This document shows, piece by piece, positions 28,880 to 36,820 of a DNA stretch of 36,820 bases. The notes under the pieces were generated by a model. It worked only from the letters and a program-made list of their open reading frames with translations. It was not told the origin of the DNA and did not search any database. The stretch's first letter is position 1. The number at the start of each line of letters is the position of its first letter. Source of the stretch: a bacterium (GTDB lineage Bacteria; UBP6; JAFGXH01); contig JAFGXH010000277.1 in NCBI GenBank assembly GCA_016936735.1, positions 1 to 36,820 on the forward strand, in the 5' to 3' direction. Position numbers and translations under genes: made by a program.

Positions 28880-30097
28880 ATGGCAAAACAGAAGTTTGTT
28901 AGAACCAAGCCACACGTAAATATTGGTACAATTGGTCACGTTGACCACGGAAAAACAACTTTAACAGCAGCTATCACAAAAACTTTGGCTGCAAAAGGTT
29001 ATGCAAAATTTACAGCATTTGATGAGATTGATAAAGCTCCTGAAGAGAAAGAGAGAGGAATTACAATTGCAACAGCTCACGTTGAGTATGAAACAGACAA
29101 TCGTCACTATGCACACGTTGACTGTCCAGGACATGCTGACTACATTAAAAATATGATTACTGGTGCTGCTCAGATGGATGGTGCTATTATCGTTGTTGGT
29201 TCAAACGATGGTCCTATGGCTCAAACAAAAGAGCACATTCTTCTTGCTCGTCAGGTTAACGTTCCTGCTCTTGTTGTTTTTATGAACAAAGTGGATATGG
29301 TTGATGATGAAGAACTTCTTGACCTTGTTGAAATGGAAATGAGAGAGATCTTAAGTTTCTATGAATTCCCAGGTGATGATATCCCAGTTATTCGTGGTAG
29401 TGCTCTTAAAGCTCTTGAGGCTCCAAGTGCAGATCATGCAGATGCTCAATGTATTCATGATTTAATGAATGCTGTTGACTCTTATATTCCTGAACCAGCT
29501 CGTGAAACAGATAAACCTTTCCTTATGCCTATTGAGGATGTTTTTACAATCCAAGGTCGTGGAACAGTTGTTACTGGTCGTATTGAGAGAGGGGTTGTTA
29601 AAGTTGGTGAAGAGGTAGAGATTGTTGGTATCATGGATACACGTAAAACAGTTGTAACTGGTGTTGAGATGTTTAAAAAACTTCTTGATGAAGGTCAAGC
29701 TGGTGATAATGTTGGTATTCTTATTCGTGGTATCAAACGTAATGAAGTTGAAAGAGGAATGGTTCTTTGTAAACCAGGTACAATCAAACCTCATACAAAA
29801 TTTAAAGCAGAGGTTTACGTTCTTAAAAAAGAAGAGGGTGGACGTCATAAGCCTTTCTTTGATGGATATCGTCCTCAGTTCTATTTCAGAACAACAGACG
29901 TTACAGGTGCAATCCACCTTCCAGAAGGTGTTGAAATGATTACTCCTGGTGATAACACAACTATTACTGTTGAGTTGATTACTCCTATCGCGGTTGAAAA
30001 AGGTTTACGTTTTGCTATTCGTGAAGGTGGTCGTACAGTTGGTGCAGGTGTTGTTGTTGAGATTTTTGAAGCTCCAGCAGCTCCAACAAAAAAATAA
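28880..30097 (+). CDS. tuf: Elongation factor Tu
   Basis: [65 protein letters not shown]; true start at 28880, the ORF-track start lies in tRNA genes. Confidence 0.98.
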   Translation: MAKQKFVRTKPHVNIGTIGHVDHGKTTLTAAITKTLAAKGYAKFTAFDEIDKAPEEKERGITIATAHVEYETDNRHYAHVDCPGHADYIKNMITGAAQMDGAIIVVGSNDGPMAQTKEHILLARQVNVPALVVFMNKVDMVDDEELLDLVEMEMREILSFYEFPGDDIPVIRGSALKALEAPSADHADAQCIHDLMNAVDSYIPEPARETDKPFLMPIEDVFTIQGRGTVVTGRIERGVVKVGEEVEIVGIMDTRKTVVTGVEMFKKLLDEGQAGDNVGILIRGIKRNEVERGMVLCKPGTIKPHTKFKAEVYVLKKEEGGRHKPFFDGYRPQFYFRTTDVTGAIHLPEGVEMITPGDNTTITVELITPIAVEKGLRFAIREGGRTVGAGVVVEIFEAPAAPTKK

Positions 30098-30106
30098 GAG
30101 GGTATA

Positions 30107-30280
30107 ATGGCTCCTAAAAAAGGAAAAAAAAGAGAGAATATAGCTTTACAATGTACAGCTTGTAAGTTGAAAAACTATACAACAACAAAAAATAAAAGAA
30201 CAATGCCTAAAAAGTTTGAAATAACTAAACATTGTTCAAATTGTAATGCTCATACTCTTCACAGAGAAACAAAAGTTTGA
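30107..30280 (+). CDS. rpmG: 50S ribosomal protein L33 (four-cysteine form)
   Basis: MAPKKGKKRENIALQCTACKLKNYTTTKNKRTMPKKFEITKHCSNCNAHTLHRETKV*, not in the ORF track. Confidence 0.93.
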   Translation: MAPKKGKKRENIALQCTACKLKNYTTTKNKRTMPKKFEITKHCSNCNAHTLHRETKV

Positions 30281-30297
30281 TGATTTATTAGCAATGC

Positions 30298-30370
30298 AGG
30301 GTACTAGCTCAGTTGGTAGAGCACTGGATTCCAAATCCGGCGGTCGGGGGTTCGAGCCCCTCGTGCCCTG
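30298..30370 (+). tRNA. tRNA-Trp (anticodon CCA)
   Basis: Acceptor AGGGTAC/GTGCCCT; anticodon arm CTGGA-TTCCAAA-TCCGG; discriminator G. Confidence 0.95.
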
Positions 30371-30393
30371 TATTTTTTATTTTAGGCTTAAAA

Positions 30394-30792
30394 ATGATTC
30401 CAAAAGAGTTAAAAAAGTATAGTAGATATGTTGCCCTATTTTTTGTATTTGGATTTGTGGTGGTTGCATACTATTTCTCAGTTCTTCTAGAGATGGTGTT
30501 TCAGTGGATGAGATGGAATGATTTACCTTTATTGGGAGATCAATTTTCTTTATCAACATTGATAGCTGTTATTACAGTTGGCCTTGTTTCTCTTGCTTTA
30601 TGGACTAAGAAAAACACAAAAACTGCAAGTTTTGAAATTGCTGATGAGCTTTTTAATGTTGATTGGCCTTCAAAAACACAAACAAAAGAGGCATCAACAA
30701 TCACAATCGTATTCTCTATTGTGTTTGCACTAATTTTAGCCTCTATGGATTTTGTTTGGTCTGCTTTTACATCATTTCTATTTAAAATGTGA
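30394..30792 (+). CDS. secE: Preprotein translocase subunit SecE
   Basis: Membrane protein with FNVDWPSKTQTKEASTITIVFSIVFALILASMDFVWSAF; tRNA-Trp-secE order; start ATG 30394, the ORF-track start is in tRNA-Trp. Confidence 0.9.
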   Translation: MIPKELKKYSRYVALFFVFGFVVVAYYFSVLLEMVFQWMRWNDLPLLGDQFSLSTLIAVITVGLVSLALWTKKNTKTASFEIADELFNVDWPSKTQTKEASTITIVFSIVFALILASMDFVWSAFTSFLFKM

Positions 30793-30814
30793 TTATCACT
30801 TTTATAAAAATATA

Positions 30815-30838
30815 GGCCCCGAAAGGGGCTTTTTTTTT
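30815..30838 (+). terminator. Rho-independent terminator after secE
   Basis: GGCCCC-GAAA-GGGGCT followed by a run of T. Confidence 0.93.
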
Positions 30839-30947
30839 ATCTACCAAAAAAATTCAAAATAAATTTAGATTTTTTAGTTTACTGTAAGATTTTTAAGAAT
30901 AAATTTTATCTATCATTGTTTTTTGAATGCACTGATGGAAGGGGATT

Positions 30948-31835
30948 ATGATTCCAAAAGATGTTATAAAAAAAATTAGAAAAATTGAGATTTTTACAAA
31001 CAGAGTTGTAACAGAGCAATTAGCAGGTCAATATCACTCAATTTTTAAAGGCAAAGGACTTAATTTTCTTGATGTTCGACAGTATCAATTTGGAGATGAT
31101 ATTAGAGATATTGATTGGAAAGTATCTGCTAGAATGGATGGTTTATACATAAAACAGTATACAGAAGAGAGAGAGTTAACTGTTAATCTTCTTGTTGATA
31201 TATCATCCTCAGGTATTTTTGGTACAGTTGATAGTAGTCGATTTGAAAGAATGGCTGAAATTGCATCAATGATAGCCTTCTCTGCAATAAGAAACAATGA
31301 CAAAGTTGGATTGATTCTATTTTCAGATAAAATAGAGTGTTATATTCCACCTAAAAAGGGTAAAAAACATGTGTTAAATGTTATTTCAAAAATATTAACA
31401 TATCAACCAGAATCAAAAGGAACATCTATTGATAATGCACTTCAGTTTTTTGCCTCTGTTAACAAAAAAACATCTGTTGCATTTATGATTTCAGACTTTT
31501 TTGATGATAATTTTCAACACTCTTTGAAAATTGTTAATAGAAAACATGATTTTATTCCAATTATTGTTAGAGATAATATGGAGGAGTCTTTACCATCAAT
31601 GGGGATTGTTCATTTTCAAAATCCAGAAACAGGAGAGATTTTAGTTATTGATACATCAGATAAAGTTTTTCTTAAAATGGTAAAAGGGGAGAGTGAAAAA
31701 AATAGAGAGACTCTATTTAATAGCTTTAAAAAACTCAGTATGGATTATATTAATATAGATTTAAATAGCTCTTTTGCAGAACCAATAGTCTCTTTTTTCA
31801 AAAAAAGAGCTGCTCGTAAAAGGAGGAGAGGGTGA
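30948..31835 (+). CDS. DUF58 domain protein (MoxR-operon type)
   Basis: GQYHSIFKGKGLNFLDVRQYQFGDDIRDIDWKVSARMDGLYIKQYTEERELTVNLLVDISSSG. Confidence 0.92.
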   Translation: MIPKDVIKKIRKIEIFTNRVVTEQLAGQYHSIFKGKGLNFLDVRQYQFGDDIRDIDWKVSARMDGLYIKQYTEERELTVNLLVDISSSGIFGTVDSSRFERMAEIASMIAFSAIRNNDKVGLILFSDKIECYIPPKKGKKHVLNVISKILTYQPESKGTSIDNALQFFASVNKKTSVAFMISDFFDDNFQHSLKIVNRKHDFIPIIVRDNMEESLPSMGIVHFQNPETGEILVIDTSDKVFLKMVKGESEKNRETLFNSFKKLSMDYINIDLNSSFAEPIVSFFKKRAARKRRRG

Positions 31836-32740
31836 TTAGAGTTTTTTTATTATCTCTTTTTATACTATTGTTATCTAATTTGATTTTTGCTGATGATTCA
31901 GAAAAATCTGATAAACTAGATTTCTCTTTTAAAACAGATATTGCAAATAGTGAAGTTTTTATTGGAGATACAATCAATTATGATATATTGATTGATAAAA
32001 AAGATAAAAATGATAGTTTTTTTATTAAAAAACCAAATTTCTCCCCTTTTGAATTGATTGATATCTCTGAGACGAATAGTGATAAAAATTTTAAATTCTC
32101 TATAAAATTGAGAATTTATAAAACAGGTGATTTTGAAATTCCATCTATTGATATTTTGGCCTATCATAAAGATAATAACACAAATATAAATATTCCTAAA
32201 AAAGAGATTACAATCAAATCACTTTTAACAGATACTCAAAATGTTGATATTGTTGATATAAAAAGTAATACATCTATAAAAGAGAAAACATATATTCTCT
32301 TTTGGATTTTAGGAGTGATTTTATTATTAATTATTATTTTTATTATTGTTAAAATCTATAATTACAAAAAAACTTTAGTAAAAGAGGCAATAGAGCTTCC
32401 TCCAAGAGCAGCAAATGAGATAGCTTATGAAAAATTATCTCTTTTAATAAGTAAAAAACTGATTCAAAAGGGTGAATATAAAAAATACTATTTTGAATTA
32501 AGTGAAATAATAAGAGAGTATTTGGGAAATAGATATAAATTTGATTCAATAGAGTTAACATCTGATGAGCTTTTAGTTAAACTTAAACAGACATTAGAAC
32601 TTTCACGCTCTTTTATTCCTATAATAGAGAATTTTTTAGAGGATACTGATTTAGTAAAATTCTCAAAAGTTATACCAGAAACATCTGAAGTTGATAGTGT
32701 AACACAGGGAGGATTCAAAATTATAGAGGAGTTAAAATGA
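31832..32740 (+). CDS. BatD-like/DUF4381-like membrane protein of the MoxR-Bat cluster
   Basis: Signal peptide, beta-rich N-terminus, mid TM (YILFWILGVILLLIIIFIIVKIY), C-terminal YKKYYFELSEIIREYLGNRYKFDSIELTSDELL; ATGA-type overlaps with neighbours. Confidence 0.75.
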   Translation: MIRVFLLSLFILLLSNLIFADDSEKSDKLDFSFKTDIANSEVFIGDTINYDILIDKKDKNDSFFIKKPNFSPFELIDISETNSDKNFKFSIKLRIYKTGDFEIPSIDILAYHKDNNTNINIPKKEITIKSLLTDTQNVDIVDIKSNTSIKEKTYILFWILGVILLLIIIFIIVKIYNYKKTLVKEAIELPPRAANEIAYEKLSLLISKKLIQKGEYKKYYFELSEIIREYLGNRYKFDSIELTSDELLVKLKQTLELSRSFIPIIENFLEDTDLVKFSKVIPETSEVDSVTQGGFKIIEELK

Positions 32741-33774
32741 TTTGGGAAAATCTGATTTTCACTGAAAAAAATGTTTTTTGGTTATTTCTTTTACTAATCC
32801 CACTATTTATATCAATATTTTTCTTTGAAAAAAAGAGACATGGAGTCTTGCTTTTTTCAAATTTCTCAATTTTAAAAAAATATTCCAAAAATAGTGTTAC
32901 AAAGTTAAGATTTATCCCTAATATTATACGCTTTTTGGCTATTTCTTTAATTATACTCTCTCTTGCTAAACCAAAAATTGCAAACTCTGAACAGGATATT
33001 GATGTTACAGGTATTGATATTGCTTTTGTTCTTGATATATCAACATCAATGGCTGCAGCAGATTTCCTTCCAAATGATAGACTTCATGTAGCAAAAGAGG
33101 TTATTAGTGATTTTGTTAAAAAAAGAAAAAATGATAGAATTGCACTTGTTGTTTTTAATGCTATTAGCTATATTCAAGCACCACTAACTCTAGACCATAA
33201 CATTTTTGATTTATTATTAAAATCATTGAGTATGGAGGAGATTAGAACTAAAGTTGATTCAGGAATTCTTGAAGATGGAACCGCTATTGGAAATGCTTTA
33301 GCAACTGCTGTTGATAGACTAAAAGATACTGATACTAAATCTAAAATTGTTATACTTTTAACAGATGGAAGTAATAATAAAGGTAATGTTACTCCTGAAA
33401 AAGCTGCAGAGATGGCATCAAGGGCAAATATTAAAGTTTACTCTATTTTAGTTGGAAAATCGGGAAAAGTACCATACCCAACAGGAAAAGATCTATCAGG
33501 AAGACCAATTTATGATTATGTTGATAACTCTGTTAATCCAGATCTATTAAAAAAAATCTCTAATGAAACAAAAGCTAGATTCTATACAGCTCAAAATCGA
33601 GAGGAGTTAGAACAGGATTTATATGATATTATAGATCATTTAGAGCAATCAACATTTCATGAATCACATTTTTCAGAGCTTCCAAGCCACTATCATCCAT
33701 TTTTAATATTTGCTTTCTTTCTATTGATTTTTGAATTTTTATTAAGTATTACAAGATTTAAACGTTTTCCTTAA
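32737..33774 (+). CDS. BatA-like von Willebrand factor A membrane protein
   Basis: VWA MIDAS FVLDISTSMAA, VILLTDGSNNKGN, N- and C-terminal TMs. Confidence 0.9.
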   Translation: MIWENLIFTEKNVFWLFLLLIPLFISIFFFEKKRHGVLLFSNFSILKKYSKNSVTKLRFIPNIIRFLAISLIILSLAKPKIANSEQDIDVTGIDIAFVLDISTSMAAADFLPNDRLHVAKEVISDFVKKRKNDRIALVVFNAISYIQAPLTLDHNIFDLLLKSLSMEEIRTKVDSGILEDGTAIGNALATAVDRLKDTDTKSKIVILLTDGSNNKGNVTPEKAAEMASRANIKVYSILVGKSGKVPYPTGKDLSGRPIYDYVDNSVNPDLLKKISNETKARFYTAQNREELEQDLYDIIDHLEQSTFHESHFSELPSHYHPFLIFAFFLLIFEFLLSITRFKRFP

Positions 33775-33790
33775 TTTTTAAGAGTATATT

Positions 33791-34549
33791 ATGTTAAAAA
33801 CAGCATTATCAATAATAGAGTCAATAAAAGAGTTTTATCCAGCCATATTTTATCTATTAAAAACAGGAAATTATCAAGAGTTACAGATAGTTCAAAATGC
33901 TTTTTCTTTAAAAAGAGAGAGAAGAGGCTCTATTTTAATATACTCAAAAGATATTAAGTCATTAAAAAGTCTTTTTACTAAATATCCAAATCTTTATAGT
34001 GAGAGAAGATTTGCAGCTGTTGATTCTCTTGTTGTTGATTTTTTTAAAGAGAATATGGCTAATTTTAGCTATATTGAGGAGTGTTCACTATTTATTCCTG
34101 CTAAATATATTGATTTAAATAGTAATATTATTAATAACAACATATTAAAACAACCTCCAGAGGGTTCAAAATTAAGAGAGTTAGTTATTGATGATGCAAT
34201 ATTAGTAAATAGATATTGGCCATTTGCTAATGGTGAAGAGACAGAGGGATATATAAGAGATCAAATTAAAGCTTTTGGAGGATATCTTTATGAATATAAC
34301 TCTAAACCTGTCTGTTGGGCATTAAGACATGATGATGGTTCTTTGGGATTTCTTCATACCCTTGAGGAGTATAGAAAACTTGGTTTTGCAGAGAATATTA
34401 CAAAATGTTTAATGAATAAAGTTGAAAATTTAGGTGAAATTCCTTTTGGATATGTTGTAAAAAACAATATTGCTTCAGAGGCTCTTCTTTTAAAATCTGG
34501 CTTTAAAAATCTAAAAAAGGTTTTTTGGATATCTTTAAATGATAAATAG
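33791..34549 (+). CDS. GNAT-family (FR47/GLYAT-like) acetyltransferase
   Basis: C-terminal PVCWALRHDDGSLGFLHTLEEYRKLGFAENITKCLMNKV...YVVKNNIASEALLLKSGFK. Confidence 0.72.
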   Translation: MLKTALSIIESIKEFYPAIFYLLKTGNYQELQIVQNAFSLKRERRGSILIYSKDIKSLKSLFTKYPNLYSERRFAAVDSLVVDFFKENMANFSYIEECSLFIPAKYIDLNSNIINNNILKQPPEGSKLRELVIDDAILVNRYWPFANGEETEGYIRDQIKAFGGYLYEYNSKPVCWALRHDDGSLGFLHTLEEYRKLGFAENITKCLMNKVENLGEIPFGYVVKNNIASEALLLKSGFKNLKKVFWISLNDK

Positions 34550-35192
34550 ATTACTATTAAAAAAAATTGCTGTAATTGGTGATATTCATTGTGAAGATAC
34601 TATTTTACAGAAAACTGTTGATTTTATAAAAAATGAAAATATAGAGAATATTTTCTCTACTGGTGATATTGTGGATGGTATTGGAGATATCAATTTAACA
34701 ATTGATATTTTGAAGAGCTATAATATTAAAACTGTTTTAGGAAATCATGATAGGTGGTTTCTTGAAAACAAAATGAGAGATTTAAAAAATGCAACTCAAT
34801 ATAAATCAATAAATAGTAATTATTTAGATTATTTAAAAACTCTTCCAAAAGAGTTGGATATATTAACACCTAATGGAGTTGCTATTTTATCTCATGGAAT
34901 AAAAGATAATGATATGAATAAAATTGGTGAATATGATTCAAACTATACCCTAACATATAATTTAGAGTTACAGAAGATTTTAAAAGATAGAAAATATAGA
35001 TATTTAATACAGGGACACTCTCATAATAGAATGGTTAAAAAAATTGATCATCTAACTGTTTTAAATGCTGGCTCTTTAACATCTGAAAATGGGGCTGGTT
35101 TTATGACTATTGACTTTATTGAAAATACTGTTCAATTCTATATATTTAATGATATTTTAGATATAATTTCTGATAAATTAATCAAATTATGA
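34539..35192 (+). CDS. Calcineurin-like metallophosphoesterase (YfcE/phosphodiesterase-like)
   Basis: VIGDIHCED, STGDIVDGIGD, VLGNHDRWF, ILSHG, IQGHSHNRM, NAGSL. Confidence 0.87.
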   Translation: MINRLLLKKIAVIGDIHCEDTILQKTVDFIKNENIENIFSTGDIVDGIGDINLTIDILKSYNIKTVLGNHDRWFLENKMRDLKNATQYKSINSNYLDYLKTLPKELDILTPNGVAILSHGIKDNDMNKIGEYDSNYTLTYNLELQKILKDRKYRYLIQGHSHNRMVKKIDHLTVLNAGSLTSENGAGFMTIDFIENTVQFYIFNDILDIISDKLIKL

Positions 35193-35275
35193 GATTTAAA
35201 ATAGTATATTTTGTGTATAAACAAAATTATTTTTGTAAATAAATAACTAATTATAATAATAAGAAAAAATAGTTG

Positions 35276-35304
35276 TCGACATTGAAACTATTATTTTGTA
35301 GAAT
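35276..35304 (+). promoter_or_regulatory. Putative promoter TCGACA-N17-TAGAAT
   Basis: -35 35276-35281 (5/6 match), -10 35299-35304 upstream of the AgmX/PglI-like lipoprotein. Confidence 0.5.
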
Positions 35305-35310
35305 TAATAA

Positions 35311-35333
35311 TAGAGATAGAATAAGTATCTCTA
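35311..35333 (+). repeat. Perfect 8-bp inverted repeat in the predicted 5'UTR
   Basis: TAGAGATA-gaataag-TATCTCTA. Confidence 0.75.
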
Positions 35334-35373
35334 ATTATGATTCTATTTTTTAATATAGTTGCTTGGGGGCTCT

Positions 35374-35757
35374 ATGAAAATTTATATATTTATAGTTCTA
35401 ACTGTTTTTCTATTTTTAGGATGTGGTGGTGTTAAAACTGTTGAGAAAAATGAGGAAAAAGTTATGGGATTAAGTAATTCTCAAATTAAATCAGCTGTTT
35501 TAACCTATAGTAGAGATATAAAATATTGTTATGAGGATGTATCTAAAACAGACTCATCATTTAAAGGGAATTTTATTGTTGAGATAGTGATTCAAAAAGA
35601 TGGTTCTGTTACTCAAGTGGATGTTGTTCAAAGCTCATTTTCTAATAATAAACTAGAGAGTTGTATCACATCAAAAATTAAAAATTGGGTTTTTCCTGAA
35701 CTTTATCAGCTTGATCAATTTATTATAAAATACCCCTTCTCATTTGGTCGAAAATAG
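35374..35757 (+). CDS. Lipoprotein with AgmX/PglI (TonB-C-like) C-terminal domain
   Basis: Lipobox VFLFLGC; SQIKSAVLTYSRDIKYCYEDVSKTDSSFKGNFIVEIVIQKDGSVTQVDVVQSSFSNNKLESCITSKIKNWVFPE. Confidence 0.75.
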   Translation: MKIYIFIVLTVFLFLGCGGVKTVEKNEEKVMGLSNSQIKSAVLTYSRDIKYCYEDVSKTDSSFKGNFIVEIVIQKDGSVTQVDVVQSSFSNNKLESCITSKIKNWVFPELYQLDQFIIKYPFSFGRK

Positions 35758-35955
35758 TCTAATTTTTTTATAAATATCTTACATAATTAAAAAAAGTGAT
35801 TTTAACATTCTGTGACTTTAAACCTATAGTTCATTTATTTTTAAAGAAAAAAAACCAACTAAACAAAAGATAAATAGATAAAAATTTATCTAAATCAATT
35901 TAATTTGGAATAATTACAAATTAAAACTGTTAAAATATTATTTATTGGAGGTTTT

Positions 35956-36702
35956 ATGAGAAAAATTTTAATTTTTGCTGCTATTTTATTATCAATTTAT
36001 GGTTGCTCATCCACCAAAGAGTTAGAGAGTAGTCAAAAAAATAATCTTCAAGTTAATTTAGATGGAATGACAAATGAGAAAATTCAGTTTGAATTACCCA
36101 AATTAGAGTATTCATTTGATTCATTAGAGCCATATATTGATAAAGAGACTATGCAAATTCATTATGAAAAACATCATCAAGGATATTTAAACAAATTTAA
36201 TGATGCCCTCTCTAAAGTTGATAAAAAACATAAAACAGTTAAAGATATAATGAAAAATATATCTATTTATCCTGAATCAGTAAGAAATAATGGTGGTGGT
36301 TTTTATAATCATTCACTCTATTGGGAAAATCTTTCTCCTAAAAGTGAATCACCAGAAAATTTAGATATATATAAAGAGATAAGTAAAAAGTATGGCTCAT
36401 TTGATAATTTTAAAAAAGAGTTTAGTAGTTTAGCACTATCTCTTTTTGGATCAGGTTGGATTTGGTTATCTATTGATAGAAATGGTGAGATATTTATATC
36501 AATAACATCTAATCAAGATAATCCTTTAATGAATATATCAAAACAGCAGGGTATTCCACTATTAGCAATCGATGTTTGGGAGCATGCATACTATCTAAAA
36601 CATCAAAATAAAAGAGGAGATTATATTAGTTCAATTTGGAATATAATAAATTGGGATGTTGTTAATAAAAGATATTTAGATTTTATAAATTCAAAAAAAT
36701 AA
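35956..36702 (+). CDS. Fe/Mn-type superoxide dismutase with lipoprotein signal peptide
   Basis: LLSIYGCSS lipobox; PKLEYSFDSLEPYIDKETMQIHYEKHHQGYLNKFN; NHSLYWENLSP; DVWEHAYYLKHQNKRGDYI (metal ligands). Confidence 0.93.
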   Translation: MRKILIFAAILLSIYGCSSTKELESSQKNNLQVNLDGMTNEKIQFELPKLEYSFDSLEPYIDKETMQIHYEKHHQGYLNKFNDALSKVDKKHKTVKDIMKNISIYPESVRNNGGGFYNHSLYWENLSPKSESPENLDIYKEISKKYGSFDNFKKEFSSLALSLFGSGWIWLSIDRNGEIFISITSNQDNPLMNISKQQGIPLLAIDVWEHAYYLKHQNKRGDYISSIWNIINWDVVNKRYLDFINSKK

Positions 36703-36820
36703 AAATATATTTTTTTTATTTTTATTAGAAATATCTACTCTTCTCAAAATATTAATTTCAATAAAAATTTTAATCATATAATGAAATATATTGAATTATA
36801 ATCTTTTTAATTTTATACTA

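Noticed and set aside
29462-29939. ORFs 29462..29917 (-) and 29661..29939 (+) inside tuf
   Set aside because: Alternative frames of the well-supported EF-Tu gene; no RBS or domain evidence.

Overview
This is an AT-rich bacterial chromosomal window, mostly housekeeping genes with no prophage, transposon, rRNA or CRISPR visible. From left to right: a minus-strand pair (unknown 507-aa protein plus an Eco57I/TaqI-like adenine-N6 methyltransferase), hisS and an MtaD/SsnA-like amidohydrolase. Then a plus-strand run: DUF4124-like protein, TPR protein, TPR plus SLT lytic transglycosylase, coiled-coil zinc-ribbon protein and a class A PBP. Next are a secreted C11 (clostripain-like) peptidase with PPC domain, MopE-like repeats and a MYXO-CTERM-like tail, and a Cys-rich/BIG2-like lipoprotein. 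These are followed by a minus-strand D-Ala-D-Ala-ligase-like ATP-grasp preceded by an unannotated 41-codon ORF, then kbl. A minus-strand Fe-S operon (rrf2-sufB-sufC-sufD-sufS-sufU-nfu) and ispE follow. Then comes a tRNA-Thr/Tyr/Gly/Thr-tuf-rpmG-tRNA-Trp-secE cluster closed by a strong terminator, a DUF58/BatD-like/BatA cluster lacking moxR, a GNAT, a metallophosphoesterase, an AgmX/PglI-like lipoprotein and a lipoprotein-type Fe/Mn superoxide dismutase. The MopE repeats, CTERM-like tail and AgmX/PglI-like domain suggest a low-GC relative of the deltaproteobacterial/myxobacterial groups (inference). No obviously new large system was found. The best leads are the small ORF coupled to the ATP-grasp, the palindromic operators of the rrf2-suf operon, the promoter architecture shared by the C11 peptidase and the lipoprotein, and the CTERM-like tail. 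All family calls are from reading motifs by eye; no database search was run.
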